From Ruegeria arenilitoris (lineage in GTDB: Bacteria; Pseudomonadota; Alphaproteobacteria; Rhodobacterales; Rhodobacteraceae), in assembly GCF_013032445.1 (NCBI RefSeq), contig NZ_WQCA01000022.1, positions 1-46,145 on the forward strand: a DNA stretch of 46,145 bases, given 5' to 3'. The notes beneath the pieces are model-generated. The model saw only the letters and a list, made by a program, of their open reading frames with translations, did no database searches and was not told where the DNA came from. This document shows positions 43,420-46,145 of this stretch, piece after piece. Each line of letters opens with the position of its first letter. Within the stretch, counting starts at the first letter, position 1. Both the position numbers and the translations under genes were made by a program.

Positions 43420-44466
43420 TCACCCCGCAGCAGCGCGGCGTTCCGTCCAGAATAGCTCGGCATCAAGCGCGCCGCTCTCCATATGGTCCTGAAGTGTTTT
43501 CAGGCGAGTGAAACGCGAGCCCTCGAAATCCGCCAGCTCCAGCCCGTTGTTCACATAGGCCTTGTGCAGTTCCTCAATACCCATCGGGACCGTCCATTGC
43601 GGGTCATAGCCCGGCAGCCCGGTTTCGATCTTCGAGAAATCCACCCGGTAGCAGCGCTTGTCGGGTCCGCCGCCCGGTTCATAAGCAATGCGGCTGCCCG
43701 GAACCAGTTGCTCGACATGCTCTGCAACGTCGCGCACCTGGTAGTTTTCGCTGGAGCGTCCAACATTCCAGGCGGTGTTGTGGATCAGGTCGCGCGGGGC
43801 CTCCAGCGTGGCAAGGAAGGCACGGCTGATATCCTCGATATGAACCAATGGTCGCCAGGGTGTACCGTCGCTTTTGATCAGAACCTCGCCTTGCAGGAAT
43901 GCGTAACCGACCAGGCTGTTGACCATCAGATCCGCGCGCAGTTTGGGTGAGGCACCATAAGCGGTGGCATTGCGCAGGAAGACCGGCGAGAAACTGTCAT
44001 CCGCCAGATCGGACAGGATCGCCTCGCTGCGGACCTTGGACTCACCATAGGGCGTAACCGGATTGAATTCGGCGCTTTCGTCCAGCACATCCTCGGGACT
44101 GGCAGCCCCGTAAATCGAGCAGGACGACGAGAATGCGAACCGTTCCACCCCAGCCGCCTTTGCCGCGCGGCCAAGGGTCAGCGTTGCATTCGCGTTGATG
44201 TCATAGGTGCATTGTGGATTGAGATTTCCCATCGGATCGTTCGACAAACCGGCAAGATGGATCACCGCGTCGAAACCTTCCATGTCGGCAGGCTCCACAT
44301 CACGGATATCCTTGCGGATTACGGCGTCCGCTTCGGGCATCCCGGACATGTCGCAATGTTCGAAATAGTAACTGTCGAGCCCGGCCACATGATGCCCGCG
44401 CTCCTGCAGAAAGGGGATCAGAACCCCGCCAATATACCCGTTATGCCCGGTAACCAGAATGCGCAA
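43420..44466 (-). CDS. extended SDR, NAD-dependent sugar epimerase/dehydratase
   Basis: This 348-residue enzyme has the Rossmann motif TGHNGYIGG, DAVIHLAGLSNDP, the SSSCSIYGA segment, and the catalytic Tyr and Lys in PYGESKVRSE. It belongs to the epimerase/dehydratase branch of short-chain dehydrogenases, but the exact reaction is not clear; it is not RfbG by its motifs. The start is TTG, supported by a strong GGAGG eight bases upstream. It is the first gene of a six-gene operon with the three C-methyltransferases, RfbF and PIG-L. Together they suggest a C-methylated or branched deoxysugar for the exopolysaccharide. Confidence 0.9.
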   Translation of the reverse strand: MRILVTGHNGYIGGVLIPFLQERGHHVAGLDSYYFEHCDMSGMPEADAVIRKDIRDVEPADMEGFDAVIHLAGLSNDPMGNLNPQCTYDINANATLTLGRAAKAAGVERFAFSSSCSIYGAASPEDVLDESAEFNPVTPYGESKVRSEAILSDLADDSFSPVFLRNATAYGASPKLRADLMVNSLVGYAFLQGEVLIKSDGTPWRPLVHIEDISRAFLATLEAPRDLIHNTAWNVGRSSENYQVRDVAEHVEQLVPGSRIAYEPGGGPDKRCYRVDFSKIETGLPGYDPQWTVPMGIEELHKAYVNNGLELADFEGSRFTRLKTLQDHMESGALDAELFWTERRAAAG

Positions 44467-44715
44467 CTTGCCAACCTCCTAAATCAGCCTCTGGCCCAAA
44501 CGACAACGCGTACCCGGCACCGTCGAACTCAGTGACCTTCAACAAAAACACTCACCCCGGCAAAGGTTATCGCCATGCAATTTTCCGGGTTTCCGGCATG
44601 TAACTGAAAGCGACAGCAAGGGTGAAATCCAATCAAAATCGTACATTCTGAATACAAGGGCGCAACCAGAATTCAACCTTTTTGTGAAAACCGTTCAAAC
44701 CGTGGTCTCTGCGCC
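44467..44715. other. intergenic region before the deoxysugar operon
   Basis: About 250 bp between the stop of the secreted protein and the TTG start of the epimerase, both on the minus strand. I see no strong terminator. The operon promoter should be here. Confidence 0.4.
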
Positions 44716-46145
44716 TCAGGCCAGCAAATCACCTTGGAAGAGGAAGTCGTCACTGGTTAGCGACAACCCGTACACACTATTGATCACACCGATCAATTCG
44801 TCCTCGTCCCCACCGGCCCCCAATAGCCAGATTGCGGTACCCGCAGGCAGGCCCGCAGCATCCTCGGTCAGAACATAATCCGTCGAGACTCCAGCCAGCT
44901 GAATTTGATCCGTTCCGGAAACAAAATCCCAAGCGTAGCCAAAATCGTTGACGCCATCAGTGCTGCCGTCGCCGTCATTGTAGTAGCTACCGTTAGAATC
45001 ACCGAAGACAAAGACATCCGCGTCTTCGTGGCCAACCAGCACATCACGTTCCCCCAGCCCCGGCAGCGCCACATTGGGATCTGCACCAACCAGCAGATCC
45101 GTGCCATCGGTTCCCATAATGATGTCATCGCCTTCAATTTCGGCAAATGCAAGATCGTGGTAGGTGATGTCCCAATGGTGAGCAATCAGCGCGAAAGAGC
45201 CATTCAGGGGCTCCGTCATCACATCGGTACCCTCCATGAGCCACTCTACAGGCTCAGTGCTACCTTCTTCCCAAATTTTGAAGCGGTAGGTCCTGTTGAT
45301 CAGGTCGGTCTGCTCCACCCGGATGGTCACGTTGTATGTTGCGCCTTCGGTAAAGCTGAAAGGCGCTGTGTCGAGATGCGGTGAACTCCAGTTCGGGTGA
45401 TCGTGAAGCTCAAACCGATTGTTATTAATGTTGTAGAACGGCGAAACAATTGGGTTGTATCCAGCAAGTGGTTGCCAGCCCGAAATGGGATCATTTGTAT
45501 GCCCGCCCCAGAGCATCCCAAATCCAAGACCAGCGCCATCTCTAAGTGTTCCGTTGTTAATGTCGTTGATCGTCAGAGACAGGTTAACCTCATAGTTGTC
45601 CCAGGACTGATCGCCAAATGTCAGAATCCGGTCATATCCAGGTTGCGTTGTTCGAACACCGTCTGCGGTGACCGTCCAGTCCCCGTCGACCACCTGAGTC
45701 ACATCTTGCAGGTTCGTGACATTCGACCAGTCGACCACGTAATCAGCGGCCCAAGCTGTGCCGTCTTCATAGTCGATCGCGATGTCCCGGGTATAAACAT
45801 CTCCATTTGAATAGGTCGCCGTTATGGTCACCACATCATCGACAGAGGAGCCATCCAGCGCAGCAAAGTCGAGGTCGATGTTGAAATCACCGTCTTCTTC
45901 AAGTCGGCGAGTATCAGGCCCGATAGAAAGTGTCTGTTCCGGACCGCCATTAAGGGAATAGCTCAACGACACCAGCCCTGCAGCATAGGCATTGCCCAGG
46001 ATATTTACCCACTGCTGCGATGCACCCGGTGCACCAAAGGTCTGTGTATCCCCGTACCAAACATCAATTGGATCACGCACATCAAAGCTTACGGTTGCGG
46101 TATCTGTGTTAGTGCCGTCGGTGATGGTGTAGGTAAAGCTGTCCG
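44716..46145 (-). CDS. C-terminal part of a large type I secreted surface protein
   Basis: The frame is open from the right edge (the 5' part lies outside) to the stop at 44716, giving at least 476 residues. It begins in a cadherin/VCBS-like repeat (SFTYTITDGTNTDTATVSF). A beta-sandwich domain of about 190 residues resembling LamG/3-keto-disaccharide-hydrolase folds follows (WDNYEVNLSLTIND, GGHTNDPISGWQPLAGYNP, WDITYHDLAFAEIEG). An RTX-like segment (GTDGTDLLVGADP, LGERDVLVGHEDADVFVFGDS) comes next, and the end is the typical Rhodobacteraceae type I secretion C-terminus (VSGTDQIQLAGVSTDYVL, DDFLFQGDLLA). It is probably an adhesin or matrix protein acting outside the cell. Confidence 0.88.
   Translation of the reverse strand, partial: DSFTYTITDGTNTDTATVSFDVRDPIDVWYGDTQTFGAPGASQQWVNILGNAYAAGLVSLSYSLNGGPEQTLSIGPDTRRLEEDGDFNIDLDFAALDGSSVDDVVTITATYSNGDVYTRDIAIDYEDGTAWAADYVVDWSNVTNLQDVTQVVDGDWTVTADGVRTTQPGYDRILTFGDQSWDNYEVNLSLTINDINNGTLRDGAGLGFGMLWGGHTNDPISGWQPLAGYNPIVSPFYNINNNRFELHDHPNWSSPHLDTAPFSFTEGATYNVTIRVEQTDLINRTYRFKIWEEGSTEPVEWLMEGTDVMTEPLNGSFALIAHHWDITYHDLAFAEIEGDDIIMGTDGTDLLVGADPNVALPGLGERDVLVGHEDADVFVFGDSNGSYYNDGDGSTDGVNDFGYAWDFVSGTDQIQLAGVSTDYVLTEDAAGLPAGTAIWLLGAGGDEDELIGVINSVYGLSLTSDDFLFQGDLLA

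Noticed and set aside
1..46145. Window as a complete circular plasmid
   Set aside because: Joining position 46145 to position 1 on the minus strand does not extend the large secreted protein: its frame meets a TAG within eight codons. The left-edge open frame joins in a different frame. The window is more likely a slice of a larger replicon.

Overview
The window looks like an accessory replicon (plasmid or chromid) of a marine alphaproteobacterium of the Rhodobacteraceae (roseobacter group). The evidence is a parB-parA-repA module of the type found on Rhodobacterales RepA plasmids, a VPLPA-CTERM/exosortase D pair, type I secreted proteins without signal peptides, and high-GC codon use. Established background: roseobacter RepA-I plasmids often carry a rhamnose (rml) operon and surface-polysaccharide genes tied to biofilm formation. 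This window fits that picture, with the twist that its rml operon is decaying.

Layout. 1-6091: a small membrane protein, then a minus-strand cluster of two family 2 glycosyltransferases followed by rmlC-rmlB-rmlD-rmlA. Only rmlD is intact; rmlA, rmlB and rmlC carry stops, frameshifts and deletions between short direct repeats. 6546-13406: Wzx-like flippase, a secreted beta-helix protein with two LamG-like domains, a Wzy/O-antigen-ligase-like protein with an 11-C tract near its 3' end, and a sulfotransferase. 13818-18669: sugar-phosphate transferase, PrsT-like TPR lipoprotein, Wza-like export protein and a glycosyltransferase. 18763-22784: maintenance module parB-parA-repA with two 18-bp parS-like palindromes and an origin made of three 22-bp iterons flanked by DnaA boxes. 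23054-28452: one VPLPA-CTERM protein, a wrecked nucleotide-sugar dehydrogenase pseudogene, an outer-membrane beta-barrel and exosortase XrtD fused to an EpsI domain. 28514-38183: acyltransferase, two family 2 glycosyltransferases, the PEP-CTERM-type ExeA-like ATPase, Wzz-like chain-length protein, tyrosine autokinase, an AlgD-like nucleotide-sugar dehydrogenase and a GT4 glycosyltransferase. 38219-44466: a minus-strand deoxysugar operon (SDR epimerase, three C-methyltransferase paralogues, RfbF-like cytidylyltransferase, PIG-L deacetylase). 44716-end: the C-terminal part of a large type I secreted protein.

Together the genes describe an almost complete Wzx/Wzy-type exopolysaccharide factory: priming transferase, glycosyltransferases, flippase, polymerase, Wzz/BY-kinase and Wza, with acyl and sulfate decoration. 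It is physically interleaved with a VPLPA-CTERM/exosortase D sorting system and with self-contained replication and partition functions. The loss of rmlABC and of one nucleotide-sugar dehydrogenase, next to intact AlgD-like and RfbF/C-methyltransferase genes, suggests that the sugar composition of the polymer has changed or that its precursors come from other loci. No tRNA, rRNA, CRISPR array, integrase or intact insertion sequence was seen.
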